Source of the DNA: Lycocorax pyrrhopterus obiensis | Lineage: Eukaryota; Chordata; Aves; Passeriformes; Paradisaeidae | Reading direction: 5' to 3' | NCBI GenBank assembly: GCA_014706295.1 | Contig: JACSVZ010000002.1 | Span: forward strand, 53,416,432-53,480,431 | Length of the DNA stretch: 64,000 bases | Shown here: positions 10,786-22,500 of the stretch, piece after piece | How the letters are laid out: every line of letters starts with the position of its first letter | Numbering within the stretch: the stretch's first letter is position 1 | Program-made: the position numbers and the translations under genes | Notes under the pieces: generated by a model | Seen by the model: the letters and a program-made list of their open reading frames with translations, nothing else | Databases searched by the model: none | What the model was told of the DNA's origin: nothing

Positions 10786-10903
10786 TCTCTTATATTCTGT
10801 CAAGTAGTGTGCCTGCTTTGCTTGTTTCTTCTAATGCTTATCTCACAAAGAAAAAAAACATCAAAAGAGTAATGTATATAATTTAGCTTAAAAACCCACT
10901 ACA

Positions 10904-10908
10904 CTGAG
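10904..10908 (+). repeat. Target-site duplication, right copy (CTGAG)
   Basis: Exact repeat of 9705-9709, directly after the terminal CA of the LTR. Confidence 0.8.
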
Positions 10909-11519
10909 AGATGTGTTAAGGGGGCTTCCACCCATGAGTACCCTGCTGGAGTCCAGCTCCACGCCGTCACAACCAGATCCAGCCTCCGCCGGCCAGCTGA
11001 GCCATGGACGAGGTGTGTGGGTGGGCTCTGAACACGGGGCTGGTGGTGTCGGTCCAGCCCCTTTCAGAACTGGTGTCTGCCTCTTAAAAGGGACAATATC
11101 CATGCCTGGCATTAACTGAGCTTCCATTGGGAAGTTTCATGGGAGAAAGCGCCCAACCAGTCCAGGCACTGAGAAACTACAAGAGAGCAAACCCTGCTGG
11201 GCCAGTGCAATGCAGTTCATGCCCTGTTGTCTGTGGGGATACACTTTACTCTCCAGGAGTGTGAATGAAGCTTGCTGATGAACTTTTAAATTAATTCTGC
11301 AGCCATGCAGCGAAGAGGAAGGTTTTTGCTGGTTATGCTGACATGGATAAGGAGGTGGCTGGACAGGTGGGCATCCGACACTGAAAAGCAATGGCCTGTT
11401 TAGAGGCCCTACGTGCCTGGAGGATACCTGACCAGAAGGACTGAAGAGTTTGCTTTTTATATGCCCACTTGAAATTATCCGTGAATGTTGGTGTGGTTAA
11501 ATGACTGATGATCACAAGA
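10909..11519. other. Unique, moderately GC-rich stretch
   Basis: Flanking DNA to the right of the LTR. It contains several CpGs near 10960-11060 and opposing frames of 68 and 79 codons there, without protein resemblance. No repeat recognised. Confidence 0.4.
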
Positions 11520-11870
11520 GTCTAGAGGAGTCCTGATAAGGTGCTGTGCTTTGTGCCACAGGGAACAAGAAGCAGTCCCTGGGGTTCACCCTTGGAGCCA
11601 CTCTGGGAGTCTTGAAATTTTCCTTCCCCCAGATGAGGGGCACAAGGGCCACCTTTGTAGAGCATGAGCACCTGGCACCTGGCCAAAATGACCCAAAGGA
11701 ACCCTGACAAGTGGCCATGCTCAGTGCTGCAGAGAAAGGTAAAATAACCCCCAGGGACCAGTGCCAATCTGACCTGGGGGGACATTGCTTTCTGACCCCA
11801 GTGCTGGTGATCGGCTATTCCCGGAGCATGTGACCAAGACAGGGCATCTCTTCCCACAGACTTCTCACAC
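11520..11870 (-). mobile_element. CR1-family 3'-UTR relic (minus strand)
   Basis: The best part is 11735-11855: GGTAAAATAACCCCCAGGGACC, CCAATCTGACCTGGGGGGACA, TTTCTGACCCCAG, GGTGATCGGCTATTCCCGGAGCATGTGACCAAGAC. This is the ordered pattern of an old sauropsid CR1 3' region seen from the minus strand ('ccaatctgacctgggggaaa', 'tcctgaccccaaatatggtgatcag', 'gagcatgtgggcaagac'). The part from 11520 to 11735 is less certain; it shows weak similarity to the segment about 170 bp downstream and may be a second diverged piece. The minus frame 11522-11857 (111 codons) lies over this relic and is not a gene. Confidence 0.6.
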
Positions 11871-14800
11871 CTCCCAAGAGATGCCCAAACCCTAATCTGC
11901 CCTACGTGGAGCCACCTCAGGGGCTTCTGAGAGTGGCCAAATGCCCCCAGTCTGATCTACCCTGCGGACAAAAATACTTCCTGCACATAGCAGGCCACCA
12001 GTGGGTGCTTCAAAACCTGGGGACCCCTGGCAATGTCTCTGCATCCCATTTCTTGTGTCTGCTGCCCCTGGCTCTGCAGAGGGATGAGAATGACAAGCTC
12101 TGCTTTGCTCCTCCAGAAGGCATTCCCTTGGTCTGGCCATTGCTATCCAGCTAAAAAGGCCTGACAGCCTCAGGGACCTCCAGTGGTTGATGCTTCTCAT
12201 CTCCTGAGGGGCTTACATCCGTTTGCTGAAGGCTGAAGCAGGATTTACATCTATCAGATGGACTTTGAATATGGCCCCACTGGGAGCTGGCGTTGCAGTG
12301 GAGAACCTCTAGCAGCCTCGTCCAGGACCAGATCTTCCTCCCTCAGCCTAAGTAATTCCACCAGCTCCTTGGGGACATCCTCTCAGATGTCTCTCAGATG
12401 CCTTCAGGCTGCCCTCAGGCCAGATCTGTCAGTGGGGAGCATGGGAGAAATCCCCTTTTATCCTGCCCTGGCACTCTGTGATTGCCGCATTGTTGGGTGG
12501 TGGTGATGTGCCATGGGGGTGATGAGGGCCCTAAGTGCAACCCTGCCCACCGCAGCACCCCCAGCACCCCTCTAACCAGCATCTTTCTGAGGAAGGCCTT
12601 TGGTGGTTGATGAACTGTAGTTGAGTGCTTTAAAATGAGTGACGGGATTGTAAACTGTCAAATCCCAACTCTCCCTCTGAGGTCTCCCACACCTCAGGAA
12701 ACATTTGCTGTCACAAAAGAGAAGATGGTGAAATTTGTTTCCTGTTGGGAAGGCTAGGCCACTTTAAAGCACTTTTACAGGACTTTGAAGAGATCAATTA
12801 ATGTTATTCTGCCCCTTACTTGAAAGCATGAATACATAAAAGTTGGTCAAGCTGGCGGTAACCTCTCTTCATGTGTCAGGGAACACCAGAGGGCTATAAA
12901 GTTGTGCTGTGTGGAAAATTCAATTCTACCAGAAATTACATGGGTATATCCAGCTACACGAGTGAGATTGGACACTGATCAAAATATTAGAAAAACAAGT
13001 GACCACAAACCACAGAGAATTCTCAGACCCACAGCACACCAAAAAGTGCTCCAAAGCAGATTTTATTAAAGCCATACACTCTTGGATATGGATAAAGTAC
13101 TGAACTGTTTTGAAGTGCTATCAGTGTATTTAGCATTTTACAGAGGATTAGGCCAAACAAGCCCACATTGTGCTTGCCCAAACACATCCTGATGATACAG
13201 ATTCTTCTCTCCCTGCAGTGTCACTGAATGTTTTAGCAACGACACCAACTGAGCAGAGTGAAGATGCCCCACAGGAGTCAGTAAGATCTGGAGAAGCAGA
13301 GAGGTGATAAGTAGAAAAGTATGCGCTGGTGCTACCCCTATTTGTCCTTACTTGTTAAGAGCCTGACTCTGTGACTAGCTGTGTGTTGTCTCTGGTTCTC
13401 TGGTGCTATTGGACGCATGCGTGCAAATTGCGTGCACCACTGCCTTTATGCACAAGTATCACTTTCCTGTCCAGAAAATAATTTGATAAGAACAGCCCTC
13501 TGCCATGGCTTCTTCTGCTCATTTCTCCTCTTGATGAAAACCAGGCTGTTTTCATTTTATTTTCACCCATTGCATGCCCACCTGCCTCAGAAAGCTCTCT
13601 CAGTGCCGATGGCTGATCGCTGCAGCAGGGCTCAAACCACGCTGTTGTCATGGCTCTGCATACAGGATCTGAACCTGGAGCTTGCTTTCCCCCGGGGGTG
13701 TTTTCAGTTGCTGTGGTCTAAAGTAGCAGCTGCAGCTTCCAAACTCAGAGTGAGGATATTGGAATCATGTGCGTGCGCCTGCCTGGAGTAAGAAGCTTTT
13801 CTTTGTATACTGCTGAACACAGCACTCTCTGGCTAGGAGCTGCACAAGCTTCCTTCCCTTGGAAAGGTGCCTCACCAAAAATGAGCAATGGTAAAGATTT
13901 CTACAATTAACAAACTACCGCTACACGTGCATATTCCAAATGCGGCTGGAGCAACGCCAAATATGGTCCAGCTAATCTGAAACACAAAGTGCTGTTTCTA
14001 AGAGGGAGGGTTAGGGCTGAAGTACTGAAAAGCTTCTTTCGATGTATGCTGCTCTGGGGCTGGGGGAAGGGAAGACATTTTTAAAAGGTGTTGTTGGAGG
14101 TTCTTTCAAAAGAGGCCTCCAACCTATTTGTGTAATGGGGTTAGGATGACAGAGAACATTGTGGGTATGGCCTTGCCTGTATCAACATATTAACCACTGA
14201 AATCAGCTCAGCATTAAGTGAATGTGCGATAGAGGCAATCACTGATTCTGTGGCTTGTATTCAGTGGGTCATTGCAGCTCAATGACAATAATATGCTTTC
14301 CTGTCCCATGAGTGTTAATTCTGAAACTATGCCTCATGGCCACAGTTTTACTAAAGATTGTCAGCACTAAATCATGGACTACTCCATTGCCATGCTTGTA
14401 GTGTTGCTACATCACATCCTCACTGCCATTGCTACAGTTGTGTCAGTGTTTCAGTCAGGATACCCGTGTTCAGAGTTTAACACAGATGAAGAACAATTAG
14501 CTCTGGAATTAATCACGGCAGTCAAAATTTGGGGAATTAATTTGTATTTTTTCTTATTATTTTGGTAATGTCTAAAAGATTCATCTGCAGCCTTGTAGTT
14601 AAGCAAGGATTTCTCTGTTTACCCCAGTTTTTCACTCTGGGTGGTGTCTGCAGAAGAAGGATGATTAAGTGATAGAAACTGGGAAAGGAGTTTCTTAGTT
14701 TGGGTGTGATGAAAAAGTTCTTCCAAGTATAGGCACTGGGCCAAGCGATATTGCATGCGTTTTGATTTCAAGGCTCTGTGTCTGCCTAGGATAAGTGAAA

Positions 14801-17800
14801 GGCATGTCTTAAGCACTTCTAAATAAATAAGTGTCATTTAGGTATGCAGTTGCCACCCTCAGAAACTTTCCAGTGCTTCTCTTTGCAATTAGATGTTATC
14901 TAAACTTCCCTGCACTTAATATAGAGAATGCTTAAGCAACCTGTGAATAATGAAGTATCGTTATTTAGTTACCTCGGGCAATTGAAAAGATTTTAGAGGT
15001 GGCTGCTGTAGCACAATGGCTGCTATATCTTAATGAAATAACTTGTCAGTCTTACAAGACTTTTCTGAGGTCAAGGAGCAGATACTTCCATTCCCGAGCA
15101 TATAATGTCAGGAATTTAAAAAATGAATGGCAAGACTGATTGTAAAATAGTAAGATATTTAAAAGTATATAATTTCATTTCTTTGCATTGGATACTGTGT
15201 TTGGAGCCCTTAGATGCCACATTTTGAGGACTTTTCTGCATCTACCAGGACTAGAAATCTTTCCTTTTAAAATGGAAACTGAACTTCACATGTAACCAGA
15301 CCACTTCAGGAGTCAGGGCTTTCAGGAAAATCTCAATCATCTCAGTAACCACTCAGTGATGGCCAGTAGTATTCAGTACCTCAACGTCCTGTAAGTCCAT
15401 GAAAAGCATTTCAGCAGGCCTGTGGGGGAGGTAAGTCCATCAGCCACATCTGGGGGCCGATGGCATGAGATGAGGCTTTCTCCTCTCTGTTGCTGCTCCA
15501 TGGGATCTTTTCTGTGAGACGGACACATGTTTGCGGCAGCACCAGTCACCCCACATTGTCACAGCAGTTACACCATGAGGCTCCTGTATTTATCATGAGG
15601 GGATCAAGAAGATCCTGGGCATGGAGAGAAGCAGAAAGTACTTCCCACCTGTCAGCACAGATGCAGGCTTTGGGGGTTTATCAAAAGCTCAGCTCCCATT
15701 GCTTATACTGGACTGCATCTTCCCTTACATGTTCTGGTTTCTAAAATCACATCCGTTTTCCCCTCACCATGGTAATTTATAATGGAAACCACTGATTTCT
15801 CATCATGTCTTCTCATCATTACAGCAGTTTGATTATCAAAGGCTGCAATAGTTCATCTTCCTAAATCTCCATCGCCTGTAAAGTATTCAGTGTTCTTACA
15901 GGTGACCATCTAACCTGACAAAACGCTTGCAGCAAAGGTTTTGTTGAGTGCTATAGGCCTGATTTTGTATTTCTGAAATGAAAGAGGGTATATATATTGT
16001 GAAAAAAAAAATTATTGGCAATGACAGGCAGATTCCAGAGCACAGTTATCTCTTTACCTGGTAGGTGACTGACAATGGCTGCAGTACTAAGTCATTTCCC
16101 TTTTGACTCTGACCTTGTCTGATGAATAGGAGTTGTTTCATCAGTATCTCTCATAGCCTGCTTCTCTGACTGGCTGGGCATGCTTCTTGCCAACATGAGT
16201 GTCACCAGAAGAGAGCTGACTGATCTTTCTGGGTGTGTCTGCAGTGTGGATGCCCAACCAAAGTTGCCTTAAAAGCTGTTGGTAAAAAAAGAGTGTGTGC
16301 TGCTCCTTGTAATTTGTTAAGGGGGTGGTATCTGCACTTCCTCCCTGAAGAGAGAAGTACAGGAGATCTGTAGGCAGAACAGGGTATGCACTTGTGCTGC
16401 TGGCCCGAAAAAAAAAAGGGAAGGCAAGGCGTTTCCCAGAAAGCAGGAGAAGAGATTATCAGAAGCAGGGATTTTCCTTCAGTGCCTACAGTTTGGCTAA
16501 CCTTTTAGAGCTCTCCATCAAAAAAACCCAAAGATATGTTGAGGTGAGTTTCACGGGGAATATATCAATGAAACAGAGAGCTTTCAGAACTTTGAAAAAT
16601 AAAATGAGGGCTTATAAATTACACAGAATGAATTATAGTATTCTGGAAATGTCAGGAAGCCACACTGCTTTCACTACATTTTTATTATAGGATACTCAAG
16701 TTTTCCTGATGAAGAGAACCATTTTTGTACTTACATATAATTTCTGGATTGTTTTTATATAATTCAGATCTGGAAACTACTTGTAATAGCTACAAGAGAA
16801 ACTTGTTGAAAATTTGAATTTTTAAAAAATTAATATTCAGTACTTGTTTCCAGACTGTCCCATGTACTCCTGAATTTGGGATTTCTGTCTCAACACAATT
16901 GAGGTGGGACTGCTGTAAATTTGAACAGTGGTAGAGCCATGACAACCAAATTACAAGGGTGAGTTGAGGCACCATCAGATTTTTGGAATCCACAGCCCAA
17001 ACTCAGCCTATGGGGCTCCCTTGAAGATAAAAGTCAGAAAAGTTTGAGAACAGGGTTTGGTTTGAATTCAATTTTCTAACACCTACTCAGCCTGAGATAC
17101 TTGAAACCACACAGCTTTGGGGTATTTCATACACTTCTTGTGCTCAAACACTTGACAACACACAAAACTTGCCAGGAGAGAGCTCCAGCGCTGATATTTT
17201 TGTTCCCAAGTCCAACTGTTCGGATAGAGTTATGGAGATCTCTCATGGGGAAGTTGCATCAAGGTGATGGATTGGGACGCAGAGATTAGGCAAAACAGGA
17301 TGCTTGAAACCTAGCCTAGTAAAGGCCAGACAGGATTTGAACTTTAAACAAATGGTTCTCATTTTCTCTTAGTAACTTAAATTTACACATAATCTGGAGA
17401 GAGTCAGAAAGACCTTCTTAAAATATTCTTCCTTTTTGGCAGGCTGCTCTTTTCTGAACCTTGTTTTCTTCTTTACATCTTCAGAAACATGATCTGGGAG
17501 GGATGACTTGTAACCAAAATTCCCCACTGCTGGTATTAAAAACAAAAAGGCCGACATGTAGCCTCTCCAACTCCCACCCACCTCTGACAGAATCAGGCCC
17601 TGACACAGCTTAGAGACAGATGTCCTAGGAAGTCTCAGGTTGCTCCATATTATTTGTTCACACATCCCAGCTGATGCTAAATCTCGTTAGAGAGGTGTTA
17701 AATGTCTGAAGACAACAGAGGCACTATCCATTCCCAGAATGAGTCACTGGGAAGGGAGAGATGAGTCCAACTATTACTACCCGCCAGCACTTCTGAGACT

Positions 17801-18132
17801 TCCCCACATTACTCCCCCTTTTTCATTTCAATGGAGATATTAATTCCATTCCCATGAATTGGAATTTGGACACCATCCGTGATTTTCTTATGACATATTA
17901 ATAGCAAAATTGGAAAGGCACAGGACTAAAAAAACCCAAAAACTGGTGTATGGTCATAAGTGTATAATAAGAACAAAAATCTCAGTTTTTCTTAAATGGA
18001 AGGAGCTATTCTCCTTCTAATTAAAAACTCTTCTAAAAATACATGAGAGATCCTTGTATTCAAAGAAATGGCTCTGCGAGGGGAGCCCAAAATACTTCCT
18101 CTGTATACCTTCCCTGAGAAAGGAGGGCCAAA
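11871..18132. other. Long non-coding stretch
   Basis: About 6.3 kb without a gene I can support. From 11871 to about 12560 it remains GC-richer and repetitive in feel (for example CTCTCAGATG twice near 12382-12400), then becomes AT-rich. The longest frame is plus 13381-13791 (136 codons, starting MCCLWFSGAIGRM), Cys- and Leu-rich and without domain motifs. No RNA gene seen. Confidence 0.45.
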
Positions 18133-18262
18133 TTTCACAGATGGGGAAACAGAAGCATAGAAAGTGAAGAGACTTGTCTGTTGTCAGCTGTGGTCAGGCA
18201 TCAATCCAAGCAGTCCTGATTTCCAGGCTTTTCTTTAACCCGTCAAGCAGACTCTGCTTTTT
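18133..18262 (+). mobile_element. MIR-like SINE relic (plus strand)
   Basis: The ordered MIR-type body is readable: TTTCACAGATGGGGAAACAGAAGCATAGAAAGTGAAGAGACTTG matches the 'ttttacagatggggaaactgaggcacagagaggtgaagtgacttg' block; TGTGGTCAGGCA and CAATCCAAGCAGTCCTGATTTCCAGGC follow the 'cagtggcagagc...aacccaggtctcctgactccca' block; and TCTTTAACC follows the 'gctctaaccac' block. Non-autonomous, inactive and diverged; the 5' part is missing. It is the best preserved of the three MIR-like pieces in the window. Confidence 0.75.
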
Positions 18263-19468
18263 CCTCCTCCTCCTGGGCAATGGCCTCAGCGGTTTTGCCT
18301 CTCGCCTCCATACAACCTCTTTCTTAGGTTCCAAATGAGGCCAAATGTCTGTCCAGAGCTGTGCATAAGGGAGCATCACACCATACAGTTTCCCAGTATA
18401 GAAAGTAAACACAAAAATGCCGTTGTCCCAGACCTCAGCCTTATGCACACATGGTGCACAGCCCCGCTGAAACCCAGTTAATGTGTTTAATATGCATCAT
18501 CCATGACTTATAGGTTGGATGCAGGAAAAGAAAAACAAAACATCACTGTAAAACAAACTATGATTTCAGAGAGTTGCTGAAAACGAAAAGTAGGAACAGG
18601 CACCAGGGATCTTTCAACAAATGTAATTTAAAGAGCTCACTTTCAGCTCTCTGGGCAGTTTGACAAGCATTTAGTGGGATTCAAGTAACTACTGAGTAGT
18701 AACGGGCAGCTGTCTGTGCAGCATGGCTGTGCTGGGGCAGGAGGGAGGGGATGAACATGAGGAAGAAGTAGGGATGACAGGAGGGAGTAGGGCTGAGCGA
18801 TGTGTGCTGGGGTCCTGTGTGAATCCCAGCCCACAGCACACACAGCTGCCTGTTGAGACTTTCATGGGGCAGGGAGTGAACATCCTCCTTGGTAACAAGT
18901 CTGATAGTAAAACTGACCCCTCCAAGCCAAATACCATGCTGTTTCCAAGGTTGAGGAGGACCCCAAGGGAAGGGCTGCAGCTCCAGGTGGCTGAACTATA
19001 GGGGAAAGTGGGGAGGCCGGAGACAGGAGTGGGCTGACGGGAGGGAGCAGCTTGGCAGCAGTTGATGTTCACCCCGAGCTGCAAAATTTCTCTCACCTGC
19101 TCATTCCTTGCAGGAAAACTGCTCCTTTCTTTCTGGCAGAAGGAATTTCTTGTCGACAGCCAGCACTGGGCTGCAACAGCCCCCCAGTCAGCCATTTGCA
19201 CCCTCACTAGAATAACTTACATGCACTGGGGAAACATTTGTGTGGACTGTCCTAGCCCACATCTTTATTTACCAGCTCTGCAGAACCAGTGGTTATACTG
19301 TATCAGGCTTCCTTCACCTTTTTATCTTTCCCAGCACCACACAGCAGAAGCAGGGGAAATCTTCCCTTCCTTTGCTAAGCTCTGCATGGCTTGTGTTTCC
19401 ACTTACCTCCCCACACAGTCCTTAAATTCAGGCATTGAACACAAGTCCAGTTTACTTTGATGTCTCTT
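18263..19468. other. Unique non-coding stretch
   Basis: No recognised gene. The minus frame 18689-19207 has 172 codons, starting MRVQMADWGAVAAQ, and is Ser-, Pro- and Cys-rich with no family resemblance. A plus frame of 92 codons overlaps it in the opposite sense. The local GC content is somewhat raised, which lengthens chance frames. Confidence 0.4.
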
Positions 19469-19655
19469 TCACGGAATCACAGAGGTCAGAAGGTGCCTCT
19501 GGAGGTTGTGTGGACCAATCCCTCTGCTCAAAGCAGGGTCGTTACAGTGAGTGGTTCAAGGCTGTGCCTGGTTTTGGTTTTGACTACCTCCACGAGTGGA
19601 CACTCCACAACTTCCCATGGAAACCTGGAGCAGTGTTCAACCACCCCGTTTCTCA
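19469..19655 (-). mobile_element. CR1 LINE 3' fragment (minus strand)
   Basis: ACGGAATCACAGAGGTCAGAAGGTGCCTCTGGAGG opens the fragment like a CR1 3' end in reverse. CCCTCTGCTCAAAGCAGGGTC, GGTTTTGACTACCTCCACGAGTGGACACTCCACAAC and GAGCAGTGTTCAACCACCC then follow the CR1 3'-region pattern in order. It is about 190 bp long, strongly 5'-truncated, and of a different subfamily from the 5.1 kb copy ('ctgctcaaagcagggtc' type). Frames 19435-19827 and 19457-19687 on the plus strand are antisense to this relic and not genes. Confidence 0.85.
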
Positions 19656-21657
19656 GGTGTTCCCAGGTATTTCTCTATTTGCTCTAGAACATGAGTTGTG
19701 CAAATGCTCTTGTAGGTTTTCCTGGGACTTGGTACTTCAATGGCATAGGGCCCATCTTTATTTCTTAATGGCTGATATTCCCTTTGTCCCCATCTACTCT
19801 CCACCAAATCTAGGTTGTGCATTTTAGGCCCACTGGGAAATGGACAGCACTGACTATTATTACAGTACATGAGTTACATGTCTGTGATTGTGATACATGT
19901 GTGTGATACATGCATGATTTTGGATTTATTTTTGTCTTCCTGTAGAGATTTTACTTGACACACTCAGACATCAGTGGCTTTTGGCTGGTTACACTCTACT
20001 TTCCCACCTGATGTTTATTTTTCTGTGTCATAAACCAACTTGGATTGTTTTGTAAAAGATTATTCATGTATCATAATGGTTCAAACATTTAGGAGAAAAC
20101 TGGTCTCCTTCATTATGTAGGTAAAAAGAGACTCAAGTGGTGTTTGATTAGGTGATAATCATGTTCCCGAGCAGGTAAACTTTGAAAACAGATCAAATGG
20201 TTTTTGGCACTGGCTGAACCAGACGGTTTCCTAGTAAACTGGAGCTCTCCTTCCTGTTCCAGCTGCACTTGGAAGTGGGCTTAGCGATGTGAATGTTGCT
20301 GAGGAGTTAAACTAGCTGGTGGCTGCCTCCATCTGGCACAAACACCAGCACACCCCTCCAGCCGCTGGTCTGGAGCAGCTTCCCTTTACTATCTCTCCAA
20401 GGCAGGAAATACCCCCACACACAGGCTTTGCTCCCTGAGTTATTTCCCGGGACAGGGATCCTTCCCACCCTTCAGGAGGAGATACGGCTTTTAGGAATGG
20501 GCTGAGAGTGCCAAAACCCACCCACTCAGCCAGCCAGCAGGAGAACTCAGTTACTGGCCTTGTTGCCTCCAATTCCTGTTTGGGTTTGTTCCCTCTGAGG
20601 TTGGAGCAGTGGGGGGCAGCCGGGTGGTTTTAACTTTTTGTGCCAGCACAGCAATCTGATGATGACACATGGTCTCCTGGGGTACTGGCCAGCTGAGGTC
20701 ACTGCCTTGCAAAAATACCAAGCAGTTCTGCATTTTGAGCATGAGTTCTGTGAACCAAACCCATTCTCAGTTCGGTCAGAGTCAGACTCCACCTTTGACA
20801 GGGAGACAGCCATGCTGGGCCAAATGGTGTAGTAGTGTGATGTTACTAAGAGGGAAAATAGTCCTTGTTTTGCTGTACTACCGTTGTATTTCCACATTTG
20901 CATTACGGCTTTGCCACTGTTGCCAAGAGAGTTGCAATTCCAAATCTGGAATAGGTAAAGGCAAGATAGGTGTAGGTTAAACGACATTCAGTAGCTTTTT
21001 TTCCTTTGGTGTGTAAAGCACCTGAGAAGTTCTGCTGCTTTTGTACTTCTTTCTGCCAGGCAGAGGCCTAACCATCGTGTGCATTAAATAAACACCTGGG
21101 GGTGATGGAAATAAAAATGTGAGACACCAAGGACGCCAGGCAGGAGAGGATTTCCTGGGCTCATGTCTCCAGTACAGATGCAGGGAAGGTGGAAGTTGGG
21201 CTCAGCCAAAGGTAGATCAGAGGATGTGTTTGTGTCCAAGAGATGACCCTTCTGGTTAAAAGGAGCCAGGTCCTTTTTAGAATGTGCTGAGCAGAGGAGT
21301 AGTGCTAAATAACATGGAGAAAGAGAGGAAAGTGGCCCAAAGGCTATGTCCAAAGCCTGGTGTGAACTTGGGTCAGGCCAGCATTACAGTGCAGTAGCCT
21401 TGAGGCAATCATGCAGCCAACATGCTGCTTGTTTTGTGATGAGGAGGGCCAAAATCAAAACATTTTGAGGGGCATTACAAGTTGAAGCACAGGTTACATG
21501 CAGAGGATCATTTAGTATCTAAGCTGAAGACACTTGGATTGATTAACCAAACTTAGAGATCTGCACTAACTGAACTCCCAGCCTGTGAAAATAGGTATGG
21601 ACACGGTCCTCCTAGGAATGTGAATTAATTCAGTGAGAGAATACATGCCATGGGGAT
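19656..21657. other. Unique non-coding stretch
   Basis: Nothing recognised. Overlapping frames on both strands at 20547-20987 (146 codons minus, 103 plus) share the same DNA, which argues for low stop density rather than a gene. Confidence 0.4.
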
Positions 21658-21679
21658 TGTATGCACGTATGTGCATACA
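21658..21679. repeat. Perfect 9-bp inverted repeat
   Basis: TGTATGCAC and GTGCATACA flank a GTAT loop, giving a 22-bp near-palindrome of alternating purine and pyrimidine. It may be chance or a cruciform-prone spot. It is not placed as a terminator of any gene. Confidence 0.7.
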
Positions 21680-22500
21680 TCGAGAGATTTAAAGACACGA
21701 TAGATTTTCAACATGTGCCACATACTGCATGTCAACTATCATTAAAATGTCATCTTTGGAAAATAATGCTTGTGTGGGGCATTCTAAAAATACATTAATC
21801 ATGTTTATAGCCATATATTAGGTTGAATGTGTTATATATTTTTCCTGCTTAGGACATGAGGTAATTGACACCAGATTTGCAAGTTTTCCATTCAGTCAAT
21901 TAAATAATCATCAAAATATATTCATTTTACATGTACAACATTTGCAGTAACATTTCTTTTGTTGGCTAAGAAATGAGCTCTGTGGTTATTCTTTGAATTA
22001 GAAATTCAAGAACATACCAGATAGTTTATACACAAAACCAGGGAATTAAATTCAATTTAGTTTCGTAAATGAAACATGTAGAACCACTCCCTTCCAATCT
22101 CTAAGCCAAAATATCTTTGTATATGAAATTTTAATGGTGGAGAACTTCAGGTAATGAATACTTCTTTTCTAAGTGTAAAATGGGGGGAGGGGGAAAGGAA
22201 AGAGAAAAAAGTTCATAGTATTGACTATGAATTACTGTTTGCTACTCTACCTGCATTATCATGTTCAGTTATGTTACCTTTGGTATTAAGGTGCTCGATG
22301 TGGCTTTATATCAAGTAATATTTAAACCAAGCCATCAATTGGAAGATGCACATTCTTTGAGGAAGTATCTTTCATTTACTGAAAAAGAGTAAATCAGCTC
22401 TGAAATTATTTCTATTCCTTGCTCTGTTGGCTTTGGTTTCAGCTTTAAGGAGGAAGGAGACCAATTAGTGATAGCCCAAAGAAGAAAAATCATGAATATT
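21680..22500. other. AT-rich unique stretch
   Basis: Strongly AT-rich, with no recognised gene or repeat. A G-run GGGGGGAGGGGGAAAGG lies at about 22183. Confidence 0.45.

Larger units (their letters stand above)
9710..10903 (+). mobile_element. Solo LTR of an endogenous retrovirus
   Basis: A 1194-bp element beginning TGTCGTGGTTTG and ending AAACCCACTACA. Its ends form an imperfect inverted repeat (TGTCGTGG/CCACTACA, 7 of 8 matching) and it is bracketed by CTGAG duplications. The TG...CA ends, CCAAT and TATA boxes near the start, and AATAAA near the end show a plus-strand LTR. No internal gag, pol or env sequence, primer-binding site or second LTR is present, so the provirus was probably reduced by recombination between its LTRs. 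The first 700 bp are CpG-rich (for example GGCGGCGCTGCGGGGTCCCG near 10330), which suggests moderate age. TGTCGTGGTTT starts resemble avian ERVL-like LTRs, so that is my tentative class. Open frames inside it (plus 9787-10104, minus 9753-10310) are by-products of the hexamer repeat. Confidence 0.85.

Noticed and set aside
20547..20987. 146-codon minus frame
   Set aside because: Overlapped by a 103-codon plus frame in the same DNA; no motif. Best explained by low stop density.
22170..22200. GTGTAAAATGGGG, like the end of a MIR element
   Set aside because: Only a dozen bases match and the expected upstream block is absent.
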